In this document: one piece after another, positions 24,803-32,636 of the stretch
Numbering within the stretch: position 1 is the stretch's first letter
Layout of the letters: each line of letters opens with the position of its first letter
Notes under the pieces: generated by a model
Told to the model about the DNA's origin: nothing
What the model saw: only the letters and a program-made list of their open reading frames with translations
Database searches by the model: none
Translations under genes and position numbers: made by a program
Source of the DNA: Candidatus Tectomicrobia bacterium
Lineage (GTDB): Bacteria; UBA8248
DNA: 64,000 nucleotides
Assembly: GCA_016192135.1 (NCBI GenBank)
Contig: JACPUR010000040.1
Span: 53,590 to 117,589 of the forward strand
Direction of reading: 5' to 3'

Positions 24803-25758
24803 TCCACTCCCCCCCGGCGCAGGAGCCTGAGCTGGATGAGCGTCAGGCCGAAGACGAAGGCGAAGAGCACCATCGAGGCGGCGGCGGCCTCCCCCATCCG
24901 GTAGTAGGCGAACCCGGTGTCGTAGATGAAGTAGGGCAGCACCCGGGTGGTGCCGTTGGGGCCGCCCTCGGTCATCACCAGGGGGTTCAGGAAGACCTTC
25001 ACCGCCGAGAGGAGGGACATCACCATCACGAAGAGGATGGTGGGCATGAGGAGCGGGAGGGTCACGTGGATGAAGCGCTGGAAGGGCCCCGCGCCGTCGA
25101 TGGAGGCGGCCTCGTAGTACTCCTTGGGGATGGACTGGAGCCCGGCGAGGTAGATGACCCCGAAGAGCGGGATGCCGCGCCAGACGCCGATGGCGATGAG
25201 GGCGGGCAGCGCCGTCTCCTCGGTGGAGAGCCAGTTGACGCGGCCGATCCCGATGTAGCCGAGCAGGGTGTTCACGAGGCCGAGCGGGTTGTACATAAAC
25301 TTCCACACCATGGCCACCACGATCTGGGACATCGCGATCGGGAAGAAATAGGCCAGGCGGATGAGGGAGCGGCCGGGCATCTGGCGGTTCAGCAGGAGGG
25401 CCAGGCCCAGCGCGAGGAACCACTCGGGGATGGAGACCCCGAACATGTACTTGGCCGAGACCCAGAAGGACTGGTGGAAGAGGGGGTTCTCCCAGATGGC
25501 CCGGTAGTTCTCCAGTCCCGCGAAGGTGGGCGGGCTCATGAGGTCGTACCGGAAAAAGCTCAGCCGGGCCGCCTCGAGCATCGGGTAAAGCTTGAAGGTG
25601 ACGAGGTGCAGCAGGGCGGGCAGCACGAACAGGAAACCCGCCCACCGGAGGCGGGTCCGGAGGGTGAGCCTGCCCTCCCAGACCCGCCCCCGACGGAGCC
25701 GATCGAGCCATTCGCCTCTCGGCCGGGCCGGTGCGGCCTGCGCCGGTGAATCCGCCAT
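24799..25758 (-). CDS. Carbohydrate ABC transporter permease (MalF/UgpA type)
   Basis: A 319-residue inner-membrane permease. It has a basic N-terminal tail, a first helix at about residues 38-58, the FAGLENYRAIWENPLF segment typical of CUT1 permeases, and an EAA loop at YYEAASIDGAGPFQRFIHVTLPLL. NPLVMTEGGPNGTTRV is the usual signature near the end. It is followed directly by its partner permease and preceded by the binding protein. Confidence 0.9.
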   Translation of the reverse strand: MADSPAQAAPARPRGEWLDRLRRGRVWEGRLTLRTRLRWAGFLFVLPALLHLVTFKLYPMLEAARLSFFRYDLMSPPTFAGLENYRAIWENPLFHQSFWVSAKYMFGVSIPEWFLALGLALLLNRQMPGRSLIRLAYFFPIAMSQIVVAMVWKFMYNPLGLVNTLLGYIGIGRVNWLSTEETALPALIAIGVWRGIPLFGVIYLAGLQSIPKEYYEAASIDGAGPFQRFIHVTLPLLMPTILFVMVMSLLSAVKVFLNPLVMTEGGPNGTTRVLPYFIYDTGFAYYRMGEAAAASMVLFAFVFGLTLIQLRLLRRGGVE

Positions 25759-25771
25759 CCGGAGGCTCCGC

Positions 25772-27052
25772 CTAGTTCCTGGCCAGCGCCCGGTCGATGT
25801 CCGTGCAGGCCTGGTCCAGGGACTTCTTCGGGTCCTCTTTCTTCAGCACCACGCGCTCCATCGCCCGGTGCATGGCGTCCGAGATCTCGATGAAGTGGGG
25901 CGAGCGCGTGACGAAGACGCCCGTCCTGATGTCGCCGACGAAGACGTCGAGGTAGCGGGTCTTCCGGGCCTCCTCCATCCCGGGCAGCTCGAGGAAGTTC
26001 GCGCTCGGGAAGGGATAGGAGGTCTTGTCGTACCACTGCTTGGGGTTGGTCATGACGTGCTTGATCAGGTCGTGCACCGCCTTCTGCTTCGCCTCGGAGA
26101 TGTGGGGATTGATGGCGAGGGCGAAGCCGTACACGATGCTGACGGGCTTCTGGGGGTTCACCTGAGGGAAGGGCACCACCTTGATGTGCTCCATCACCTT
26201 GGGGCCGAACTGCGCCACGCTGCCCGCGTGGGTGATGAACATCGAGACCCGGCCCTTGGGCACGTCGTCGGCCGGGAGCGCGTTCGTGCCGACGCTCACG
26301 GTGGGGTCGGAGATCTTGTACTTGTGCGCGTACATGGAGCGCACCTGCATGGCCTTGACGCCCGCCGCGCTGTTGGCCGTGCACTTCTTGCCGGCGGCGT
26401 CCAGGATGCTCCCGCCGTGCTGGCGGATGAGGGCCTCCATGTACCACATGGTCCAGGCCGAGGAGTGCATGGCGAAGTCGAAGGCCTCGCGGGTGATGGT
26501 GCTGCCCTGGCGCTTCACGAGCTTCGGGCCGACCTTGGCGATGTCCTCCCACGTCCTTGGGTAGTCCTTGTCGGCGTCGAGCCCCGCCTCCTTGAAGTGG
26601 TTCTTGTTGATGTAGAGGCTGAAGACGGAGGCGATGGGCGGCACGGCGTAGAGCTTGCCCTCGTGGATGTAGCCGTCGAGCGAGCCCGGCAGGAAGGCCT
26701 TCTTCATGTCCTCCAGGTCCTTGTAGCCCAGCCACTCCGGCCGGACGGGGGCGAGGACCTTCTTCGTCGTGAAGCTCGGGAGGAGCGTGTCGATGACCGT
26801 GAACATGTCGGCCGCGGACTTGGTGGAGAGCGCCGCGGAGAGCTTCTTGAAGTAGGGGGTCATCGCGAAGAACTCGTACTGCACTTGGCGGCCGGGGTTC
26901 TTCTTGTTCCACTCCGCCACCAGCTCCTTGGAGTAGTTGTTGTGGGGCGGGTTGCTGTGCTCCCACCAGGTGATGCTCTGCGCCTGGGCCGGGCCCGCGG
27001 CCAGCGCGAGCGCCGCCGCCGAGAACAGGCATGCCGTGAGGAACCGCCGCAT
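25772..27052 (-). CDS. Extracellular solute-binding protein, carbohydrate ABC transporter
   Basis: A 426-residue periplasmic binding protein of family 1. The signal peptide MRRFLTACLFSAAALALAAG is cleaved around AQAQS. Family marks include ITWWEHSNP, the YAVPPIASVFSLYINKNHFKEAGL segment and a late YPFPSANFLELPG. The Met at 27052 is chosen because GGAGGAGGAGG lies just upstream, and longer frames lack a signal peptide. It heads the binding protein-permease-permease operon; the ATPase is divergent at 27426. Confidence 0.9.
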   Translation of the reverse strand: MRRFLTACLFSAAALALAAGPAQAQSITWWEHSNPPHNNYSKELVAEWNKKNPGRQVQYEFFAMTPYFKKLSAALSTKSAADMFTVIDTLLPSFTTKKVLAPVRPEWLGYKDLEDMKKAFLPGSLDGYIHEGKLYAVPPIASVFSLYINKNHFKEAGLDADKDYPRTWEDIAKVGPKLVKRQGSTITREAFDFAMHSSAWTMWYMEALIRQHGGSILDAAGKKCTANSAAGVKAMQVRSMYAHKYKISDPTVSVGTNALPADDVPKGRVSMFITHAGSVAQFGPKVMEHIKVVPFPQVNPQKPVSIVYGFALAINPHISEAKQKAVHDLIKHVMTNPKQWYDKTSYPFPSANFLELPGMEEARKTRYLDVFVGDIRTGVFVTRSPHFIEISDAMHRAMERVVLKKEDPKKSLDQACTDIDRALARN

Positions 27053-27206
27053 GGACTTTCCTCCTCCTCCTGGACCAACCGGACCGAACGGCCCATCCCC
27101 CTGCTGCGGATGGGGCCGCGAAAGCACGTCGCCCGCGAAAGGGCCGCCGCCGGCGTGCGCCCCCGCACGCGGTTGATGACTGGGATGTGTGTGACGCGAC
27201 GGGCGC

Positions 27207-27234
27207 ATTATAGCGGTTCCGCGGCGCCCGGCAA
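27207..27234 (-). promoter_or_regulatory. Promoter of the carbohydrate ABC operon
   Basis: On the minus strand TTGCCG (27234-27229) and TATAAT (27212-27207) are separated by 16 bp. Transcription would start near 27200 and leave a leader of about 150 bases before the binding-protein ATG. The 27053-27425 region between the divergent genes holds no ORF that I can support. Confidence 0.6.
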
Positions 27235-27425
27235 GTTTCGGCCGCATTTCCGCGAGGCCTCATTTGCGCGATGCGCCGGTAATGTGGACGGCGGACCGGC
27301 ATGTGAGACAAAGGACGGCTTCCTCTTCTTTCTCCGGCGCCTCCCTCCTCCCTTGAACAACCGCGAAAAGTTGTCTAGGTTGTGCCGGTTCACGAATTTT
27401 TCGGGCGGAGGGCGAGGAGGCCCCG

Positions 27426-28523
27426 GTGGGCGAGCTGGTCCTGGAAAGCTTGGGCAAGAAGTACGGCGAGGTGACCGCCGTCAAGGACGTGAGCCTCAGC
27501 ATCCACGACGGCGAGTTCGTGGTGTTCCTGGGGCCCTCGGGCTGCGGGAAGACCACCACCCTGCGCATGATCGCCGGCCTCGAGGAGATCACGAGCGGCA
27601 GCATCCACCTCGACGGCCGCCGCCTGAACGACATCCTCCCCGGCGAGCGCGACATCGCCATGGTCTTCCAGAACTACGCCCTCTACCCCCACATGACCGT
27701 GTTCAAGAACATGGCCTTCGGCCTGAAGATGCGGAAGGTCCCCAAGGGGGAGATCGGCGAGCGCGTGGCGCGCGCGGCGGACATCCTCGGCATCCAGCAC
27801 TTGCTCCACCGCTACCCGCGCCAGCTCTCGGGCGGCCAGCGCCAGCGCGTGGCCGTGGGCCGGGCCATCGTGCGCGACCCCAGGGTCTTCCTCTTCGACG
27901 AGCCCCTCTCGAACCTCGACGCCAAGCTGCGCGTCCAGACCCGGGTCGAGCTCCTGAAGCTCCACCGCCAGCTCTCGGCCACCTCGGTCTACGTGACCCA
28001 CGACCAGGTGGAGGCCATGACGATGGGGGACCGCATCGTCGTCATGCTCGACGGCAGCGTCCAGCAGGTGGGCCCGCCGATGGAGGTCTACCAGAACCCG
28101 GCCAACGTCTTCGTCGCGGGCTTCATCGGGAGCCCCGCGATGAACTTCCTGCCGGTGCGGGTGGCGCCGGAGGGAGGGGGGGACGGCCTCTGGCTGGAGG
28201 GGAAGGGCTTCCGGCTCCCCGCGCCCCCGGGGCGGGAGGCCCGGCTCGCGGCCCTGCGCGGCAAGGACCTCACCCTGGGCGTGCGCCCCGAGGACCTGCT
28301 CCTGCGCCCGGCGGGCCCCGAGGGGAACGTCCTGCGCGCCACGATCGAGATCGTCGAGGCGGTGGGCTCGGACATCTTCCTCGACCTGAACCTCGCGGGC
28401 CAGACCTTCACCGCCCGCGTCGAGGCCACCGCCGACGTGAAGGCGGGCCAGGAGGTCATCCTCCACCCCAACCCCGGCCGGGTCCACCTGTTCGACCCGG
28501 AGAGCGGGAAGAACCTGGGCTGA
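27426..28523 (+). CDS. ABC transporter ATP-binding protein (UgpC/MalK type)
   Basis: A 365-residue ATPase. Walker A is GPSGCGKTTT, the signature is LSGGQRQRVAVGRA, Walker B is VFLFDEPLSNLDAKLR, and the switch His lies in VYVTHDQVEAMTMGD. The C-terminal 120 residues form the OB-type regulatory domain of MalK/UgpC proteins (LGVRPEDLLL). It starts with GTG at 27426. The gene is divergent from the binding protein/permease operon and is its likely energy source; UgpC-type ATPases can serve several importers. Confidence 0.92.
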   Translation: MGELVLESLGKKYGEVTAVKDVSLSIHDGEFVVFLGPSGCGKTTTLRMIAGLEEITSGSIHLDGRRLNDILPGERDIAMVFQNYALYPHMTVFKNMAFGLKMRKVPKGEIGERVARAADILGIQHLLHRYPRQLSGGQRQRVAVGRAIVRDPRVFLFDEPLSNLDAKLRVQTRVELLKLHRQLSATSVYVTHDQVEAMTMGDRIVVMLDGSVQQVGPPMEVYQNPANVFVAGFIGSPAMNFLPVRVAPEGGGDGLWLEGKGFRLPAPPGREARLAALRGKDLTLGVRPEDLLLRPAGPEGNVLRATIEIVEAVGSDIFLDLNLAGQTFTARVEATADVKAGQEVILHPNPGRVHLFDPESGKNLG

Positions 28524-28552
28524 TTCGTTTCATTGGCAGCGAACGCGTTGGC

Positions 28553-28656
28553 TTGTCATTCTGAGCGACCGCAGGGAGCGAAGAATCTCGGTTTTCATCC
28601 CACAAACAACAAAGCAACTGCCGAACCGAGATGCTTCGCTTCGCTCAGCATGACAA
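28553..28656. repeat. Dispersed CATTCTGAGCGA-type inverted repeat
   Basis: TTGTCATTCTGAGCG (28553-28567) and CGCTCAGCATGACAA (28642-28656) are imperfect complements. Inside them, GCGAAGAATCTCGG pairs with CCGAGATGCTTCGC. A second, decayed copy lies at 36079-36160. No ORF is enclosed. Elements of this kind are common in high-GC environmental genomes; their mobility is unproven. Confidence 0.75.
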
Positions 28657-28685
28657 CCATCGGATGTTCAGCAAATTCTCATCCC

Positions 28686-30104
28686 CTACTCGCACCCCGG
28701 CCACTTCGTCCGCAGCTCCGGCGTCGCCCCCTCGTAGGCGTGGGCGATGGAGAGGAGGCGCGCCTCGCTCCACTCCGGGCCCGCGATCTGCAGCGAGAGC
28801 GGGAGGCCCTCCCCGCTGAAGCCCATGGGCACGGCCAGGGCCGGGACGCCGGCCAGGTTGAAGCCGCTCTGGAAGGGCCGGTGGATCCAGGTGGCCTCCA
28901 CCTCCTTCCCGTTCAGGCGCGCCTTGAGGTTCGAGATGGGCGCGGCCGCCACGGGCATGGTCGGCAGGATGAGCGCGTCCACCCCCTTGAAGAAGGCGGC
29001 CACCTCGCGGCGCAGGAGCTCCCGCTCCCGCATGGCGCGCACGTACTCGTCCGTGGTGATCTTGAGGGACCACTCGATGCGCTCGCGCACGTCCCGGCCG
29101 TAGCCCTCCGGGTTCTTGGCGTAGAAGGGCCGGTGGAACTCGCCATACTCGGGGCCCGAGATGGGCCGGAAGGCGTCCTGCATGCGCTTGCCGTGGGCGA
29201 AGGGCACCGTCTCGACCCGGGCGCCCAGCCCCTCGAAGACCCGGACCGCCTCGTTGAAGGCGCGCTCCACCTCGGCGTCCAGCTCGGCCCCCGCGTAGAA
29301 GCCGGGGCTGAGCGCGATCCGAAGCCCCCGCACCCCGCGATCGAGGTCCGCCGCGTAGTCCGGCACGGGGGCGTCGCGCGAGGCCGGGTCGCGCGGGTCG
29401 TAGCCCGCCAGGGCCTGGAGCATGAGGGCGGCGTCGCGCGCCGAGCGCGCCATGGGGCCCACGTGGTCGAAGGTCATGGCGTTCGGGCATACCCCGGTGA
29501 GGCTCACCCGGCCGTGGGTGGGCTTCAAGCCCACCACCCCGCACAGGGCGGCCGGCTGGCGGATGGAGCCGCCCGTGTCCGATCCCAGCGCGAGGGGGAC
29601 GAGCCCCGCCGCGAGGGCGCCGGCCGAGCCCCCGCTCGATCCCCCGGTGATGCGGTCGAGCTTCCAGGGGTTGTGCGCGGGGCCGTAATGCGGGTTCACG
29701 GTGGTGGGCGCCGAGGCGAACTCGTGGGTGTGGGCCTTGCCGATCAGGACGGCGCCCGCGAGCCGCATGCGGACGATGCAGTCCGCGTCCGCCGCGGGCA
29801 CGTTGTCGCGGAAGAAGCTCGAGCCGTGGGTGGTGCGGACCCCGGCCGTGTCGATGATGTCCTTGGCCGCGTAGGGGAGGCCGTGAAGGGGCCCCCGCCA
29901 GCGCCCGGCCGCGATCTCGCGCTCGGCGCGCCGCGCCTCCTCCAGGGCGCTCTCCCCGGTGACGGTCAAGAAGGCGTTGAGCCTGGGATTCAGGGCCTCG
30001 ATGCGGCGCAGGTGCGCCTCCGCCACCTCGACGGGCGAGACCTCGCGCCTCCGGATGCGGAGGGAGAGCTCGTGGGCACTCAGCTGGCAGAGCGGTTCGT
30101 TCAT
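28686..30104 (-). CDS. Amidase (GatA/amidase signature family)
   Basis: A 472-residue amidase-signature hydrolase. The catalytic Ser-cisSer-Lys triad is readable: the Lys in LPYAAKDIIDT, and the two Ser in ITGGSSGGSAGALAAG and ALGSDTGGSIRQPAALCG. The glycine/serine-rich stretch lies near residue 150, as expected. ATG 30104 has a very strong ribosome site (AAGGAAGGAG, then 6-8 bases). The frame continues upstream without a stop into MqnA, so the amidase may be made both on its own and as the C-terminal half of a fusion. The substrate is unknown; tRNA-dependent amidotransferase use is unlikely without gatB/gatC nearby. Confidence 0.85.
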   Translation of the reverse strand: MNEPLCQLSAHELSLRIRRREVSPVEVAEAHLRRIEALNPRLNAFLTVTGESALEEARRAEREIAAGRWRGPLHGLPYAAKDIIDTAGVRTTHGSSFFRDNVPAADADCIVRMRLAGAVLIGKAHTHEFASAPTTVNPHYGPAHNPWKLDRITGGSSGGSAGALAAGLVPLALGSDTGGSIRQPAALCGVVGLKPTHGRVSLTGVCPNAMTFDHVGPMARSARDAALMLQALAGYDPRDPASRDAPVPDYAADLDRGVRGLRIALSPGFYAGAELDAEVERAFNEAVRVFEGLGARVETVPFAHGKRMQDAFRPISGPEYGEFHRPFYAKNPEGYGRDVRERIEWSLKITTDEYVRAMRERELLRREVAAFFKGVDALILPTMPVAAAPISNLKARLNGKEVEATWIHRPFQSGFNLAGVPALAVPMGFSGEGLPLSLQIAGPEWSEARLLSIAHAYEGATPELRTKWPGCE

Positions 30105-30965
30105 CGTCTTTTCTCCTTCCTTCCGCGCCGGGGGCGCAGGGACCGCCTGTACCCAATGGGGGCGGGAGGCCACGCTGTCCAGGAGCGTCCTCGGCTCCCA
30201 GCCCGGGGGCGCCAAGCCGTCCTCCACCAGGAACTGGTAGTAGAGCCGGAGGCCTTCCTCCTCCTCGGGCCCGATGTCGTAGCGGATGCTCTCGGTGAGG
30301 TAGCGCCGGGCCCGCTCCGGGGAGAGGAAGGGGTGCGTCCCCGCCGCCTGGGCGAGGATCTCCTCCATCCGGGCGAGGCCGTCCGCCTTGGCCTCCTGAA
30401 GGAGCCTGACCTCCTCCGGCCCGCCCGCCCCCGGCCGGAACATCCAGAGCGCGTAGACGAAGGGCTTGCGGGTGAAGGCCGTCCACTCGTCCCCGAGGTC
30501 GAGGACGTAGAGCTCCCCCGGCGGCTCGCGCAGGGCGTTGTCCCCGATCAAGAGGAAGGCGTCGACCGACGGGTCCTCGCGCGGGGGCCTGAGGGGGTCC
30601 ACCGGCACAAACTCGGGCTCCGCCCCCCAGCGGCGCTTGAGGAGGACGCGCGCCAGGTTCGAGCCCGCGAGGGACCACGAGTCCAGCCCCACCCGCCGGA
30701 GGGCGTCCGCGGGCTTGCGGCAGTAGAGCTGGATGCTCTCGACCGGCCCCCGGCTGGCGATGCCCACGCCTGGGACATAGCGGGAGCCGGGCGCGTGGAA
30801 GAGCGCGAAGGAGGAGACGAGGGCGCCCTCCAGGCTCCCCTCGCGGAGCATCTCGTTCAGCATCGAGGGCGGATGGACGGAGAGCGACACGTCCTCCCGG
30901 CCCTCGAGGGCGAGGGTCAAGGGCCTGGTGTTGAGGTAGGGAACGTCGCCGAGCCGGAGGGTCAT
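28686..30965 (-). CDS. mqnA: Chorismate dehydratase MqnA, in frame with the downstream amidase
   Basis: Residues 1-287 are a complete MqnA, the first enzyme of the futalosine pathway, which converts chorismate to 3-[(1-carboxyvinyl)oxy]benzoate. LGDVPYLNTRPL, ALVSSFALFHAPG, SIQLYCRKP, LLIGDNAL and DLGDEWTAFTRKPFVYALW are family marks. Family length is about 270-290 residues, but here no stop codon separates it from the amidase that starts at Met 288. Either the fusion is real, or the MqnA stop has been lost and the amidase is reinitiated from its own strong ribosome site. The gene follows mqnE by 25 bp on the same strand. Confidence 0.82.
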   Translation of the reverse strand: MTLRLGDVPYLNTRPLTLALEGREDVSLSVHPPSMLNEMLREGSLEGALVSSFALFHAPGSRYVPGVGIASRGPVESIQLYCRKPADALRRVGLDSWSLAGSNLARVLLKRRWGAEPEFVPVDPLRPPREDPSVDAFLLIGDNALREPPGELYVLDLGDEWTAFTRKPFVYALWMFRPGAGGPEEVRLLQEAKADGLARMEEILAQAAGTHPFLSPERARRYLTESIRYDIGPEEEEGLRLYYQFLVEDGLAPPGWEPRTLLDSVASRPHWVQAVPAPPARKEGEKTMNEPLCQLSAHELSLRIRRREVSPVEVAEAHLRRIEALNPRLNAFLTVTGESALEEARRAEREIAAGRWRGPLHGLPYAAKDIIDTAGVRTTHGSSFFRDNVPAADADCIVRMRLAGAVLIGKAHTHEFASAPTTVNPHYGPAHNPWKLDRITGGSSGGSAGALAAGLVPLALGSDTGGSIRQPAALCGVVGLKPTHGRVSLTGVCPNAMTFDHVGPMARSARDAALMLQALAGYDPRDPASRDAPVPDYAADLDRGVRGLRIALSPGFYAGAELDAEVERAFNEAVRVFEGLGARVETVPFAHGKRMQDAFRPISGPEYGEFHRPFYAKNPEGYGRDVRERIEWSLKITTDEYVRAMRERELLRREVAAFFKGVDALILPTMPVAAAPISNLKARLNGKEVEATWIHRPFQSGFNLAGVPALAVPMGFSGEGLPLSLQIAGPEWSEARLLSIAHAYEGATPELRTKWPGCE

Positions 30966-30990
30966 TTCCAGCGCCCCGGGGGCGGCCCCG

Positions 30991-32136
30991 TCAGGCGAGA
31001 ACCGCCCATCGGTCTCCTTCGCGGACCACCTCGCGGTAGAGCGTGTCCCGCTCCACGGGCTCGCGGCCCGCCTCTCGTATGAGGCGGCGGATGTCTTCCA
31101 CGCCCAGGCGCTGCGGCGTCTGGGCGCCGGCCATGTGGTAGATCTTCTCCTGCACCACCGTGCCGTCGATGTCGTCCACCCCGTAGCCCTGGCTGATCTG
31201 GGCGATGGCCACGCCGACCATGATCCAGTACGCCTTGATGTGCGGGATGTTGTCGAGGAGGAGACGCGCGGCGGCGTAGTTCCGGAGGTCCGCCAGGCCT
31301 CCCGCGGCGGGCACCTCGGCCATCTGGGTGTTGTCGGGGTGGAAGGAGAGCGGGATGAAGGCGGTGAAGCCGCCCGTCTCGTCCTGGAGGGCGCGCAGCC
31401 TCAGCATGTGATCCACCCGGTCGGCGTCCGTTTCCACATGGCCATAGAGCATGGTGCAGGTGCTCCTGAGGCCCATGCCGTGCGCGATGCGGTGGACCTC
31501 GAGCCAGTCCTCGGCCGGCTGCTTGCCCTTGCAGATCCTGGAGCGGGTGGGCTCGGCGAAGATCTCGGCCCCGCCCCCGGTGAGGGAGCCCAGGCCCGCC
31601 TCGACGAGGGCCCGGAGGGTCTCCTCGACGCTCAGCCCGGCGATGCGGTCGGCCAGCCAGCGGACCTCGGTGGCGGTGAAGCACTTGAGGTGGAGCTGGG
31701 GGTGGATGCGCTTGATGCCCCGGATCATCTCCAGGTAGTACTCGAACGGGAGGTCAGGGTGGAGCCCGCCGACCATGTGGAACTCGGTGCGGCCCCGGCC
31801 CAGCTCCTCGGCCATCCTGAAGATCTCGTCCAGGGAGTACTCGTAGGCGTCCTTCTGGCCCTCCTTCTTGCCGAACGCGCAGAACTTGCACGCCTTCCAG
31901 AGGACGCAGATGTTCGAGTAGTTGATGTGGCTGTTGACGTTGTAGTAGGTGCGGTCCCCGTGCAGGCGCTCGCGGGCGAGGTTGGCCATGAAGCCCACGG
32001 CGTTGATGTCGGGCGCGGCGTAGAGGCGCAGGCCGTCCTCGAAGGAGAGGCGCTCGCCCGCCTCCACCTTCCCGAAGATGTCCGCCAGCCCTCCCCGGCG
32101 CAGCCGCCGGACCATGAAAGTATCGGCCACCATCAT
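30991..32136 (-). CDS. mqnE: Aminodeoxyfutalosine synthase (radical SAM)
   Basis: A 381-residue radical-SAM enzyme of the futalosine pathway. The cluster motif is NICVLWKACKFCAFGKK, with C-x5-C-x2-C spacing rather than the C-x3-C-x2-C of MqnC at 18512. Further marks are EFHMVGGLHPDLPFEYYLEM, FTATEVRWLA, SLTGGGAEIFAEPTR and TMLYGHVETDADRVDHM. It is the first gene of the mqnE-mqnA unit. Met 1 and Met 2 are both possible starts; a later Met at residue 8 is also possible. Confidence 0.9.
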   Translation of the reverse strand: MMVADTFMVRRLRRGGLADIFGKVEAGERLSFEDGLRLYAAPDINAVGFMANLARERLHGDRTYYNVNSHINYSNICVLWKACKFCAFGKKEGQKDAYEYSLDEIFRMAEELGRGRTEFHMVGGLHPDLPFEYYLEMIRGIKRIHPQLHLKCFTATEVRWLADRIAGLSVEETLRALVEAGLGSLTGGGAEIFAEPTRSRICKGKQPAEDWLEVHRIAHGMGLRSTCTMLYGHVETDADRVDHMLRLRALQDETGGFTAFIPLSFHPDNTQMAEVPAAGGLADLRNYAAARLLLDNIPHIKAYWIMVGVAIAQISQGYGVDDIDGTVVQEKIYHMAGAQTPQRLGVEDIRRLIREAGREPVERDTLYREVVREGDRWAVLA

Positions 32137-32211
32137 TTCGCCCCGGATTGTCCGAATATCCGCCTCGTCCAGGCCCGAGTGTGATCCGGCCGGAGGCGGC
32201 GTGTCAACGGA

Positions 32212-32487
32212 TCACGGCCCCGGGAAGGCCTCGGGCGGCTTGCCGGGGCCCGGCCCCTTGCGGTCCTTGCGGCGGCGGCGCGGGCCCGGGCGCCAGAGGC
32301 CCTCGCGCTGGCCCAGGTCCTCCTCGTCCTTCTTGGGCTCGTCCCGGTAGGCGGGCCCTTTCTCGAAGGCCATCCGGCCGAAGATGTTGCGCAGCGCCCC
32401 GAGGCCCGGGGCCTCCTTGCGCTCCTTGCGTTCTTTCTCCCGGTCCTCGCCGGGAGGCGTCTTCTCGTCCTTGGGATTCCCGGTCAT
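32212..32487 (-). CDS. Hypothetical highly charged small protein
   Basis: A 91-residue protein rich in Lys, Arg, Glu and Pro, probably disordered, with a central segment LGALRNIFGRMAFEKGPAY. No known domain is visible. Its ATG overlaps the stop of the glutathione-peroxidase remnant (ATGA), so it was probably once coupled to an intact upstream gene. Confidence 0.5.
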   Translation of the reverse strand: MTGNPKDEKTPPGEDREKERKERKEAPGLGALRNIFGRMAFEKGPAYRDEPKKDEEDLGQREGLWRPGPRRRRKDRKGPGPGKPPEAFPGP

Positions 32488-32636
32488 GGGCTCTCCCCCG
32501 GCGGCGCGGCCTCGACGGCCCGGATGAGGGCGGGGTCCTCGGGCGTCACCCGGGTTGGGAACCACCCCCGCGGCTCGCCGTCCGGGCCGATCAGGTATTT
32601 GTGGAAGTTCCAGCGGGGCGCGGCCCGCCTCACTTC
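32484..32636 (-). pseudogene. C-terminal remnant of a glutathione peroxidase
   Basis: The frame ending at TGA 32484-32486 encodes PRWNFHKYLIGPDGE, followed by GWFPTRVTPEDP and a short tail. W-N-F-x-K-x-L-I and the F-x-x-x-x-x-P segment are the C-terminal hallmarks of glutathione peroxidases. The N-terminal 110-120 residues, including the active-site Cys/Sec, are missing; the lipoprotein gene at 32630 abuts and slightly overlaps the remnant. It has no start codon of its own. Confidence 0.75.

Noticed and set aside
25592-28564. Very long plus-strand frame (990 codons)
   Set aside because: A GC-rich shadow that crosses the ABC operon on the other strand and the ATPase in another frame; its sequence is low complexity.
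28533-31082. Long plus-strand frame (849 codons)
   Set aside because: Complement of the MqnA/amidase gene with no recognisable domain.
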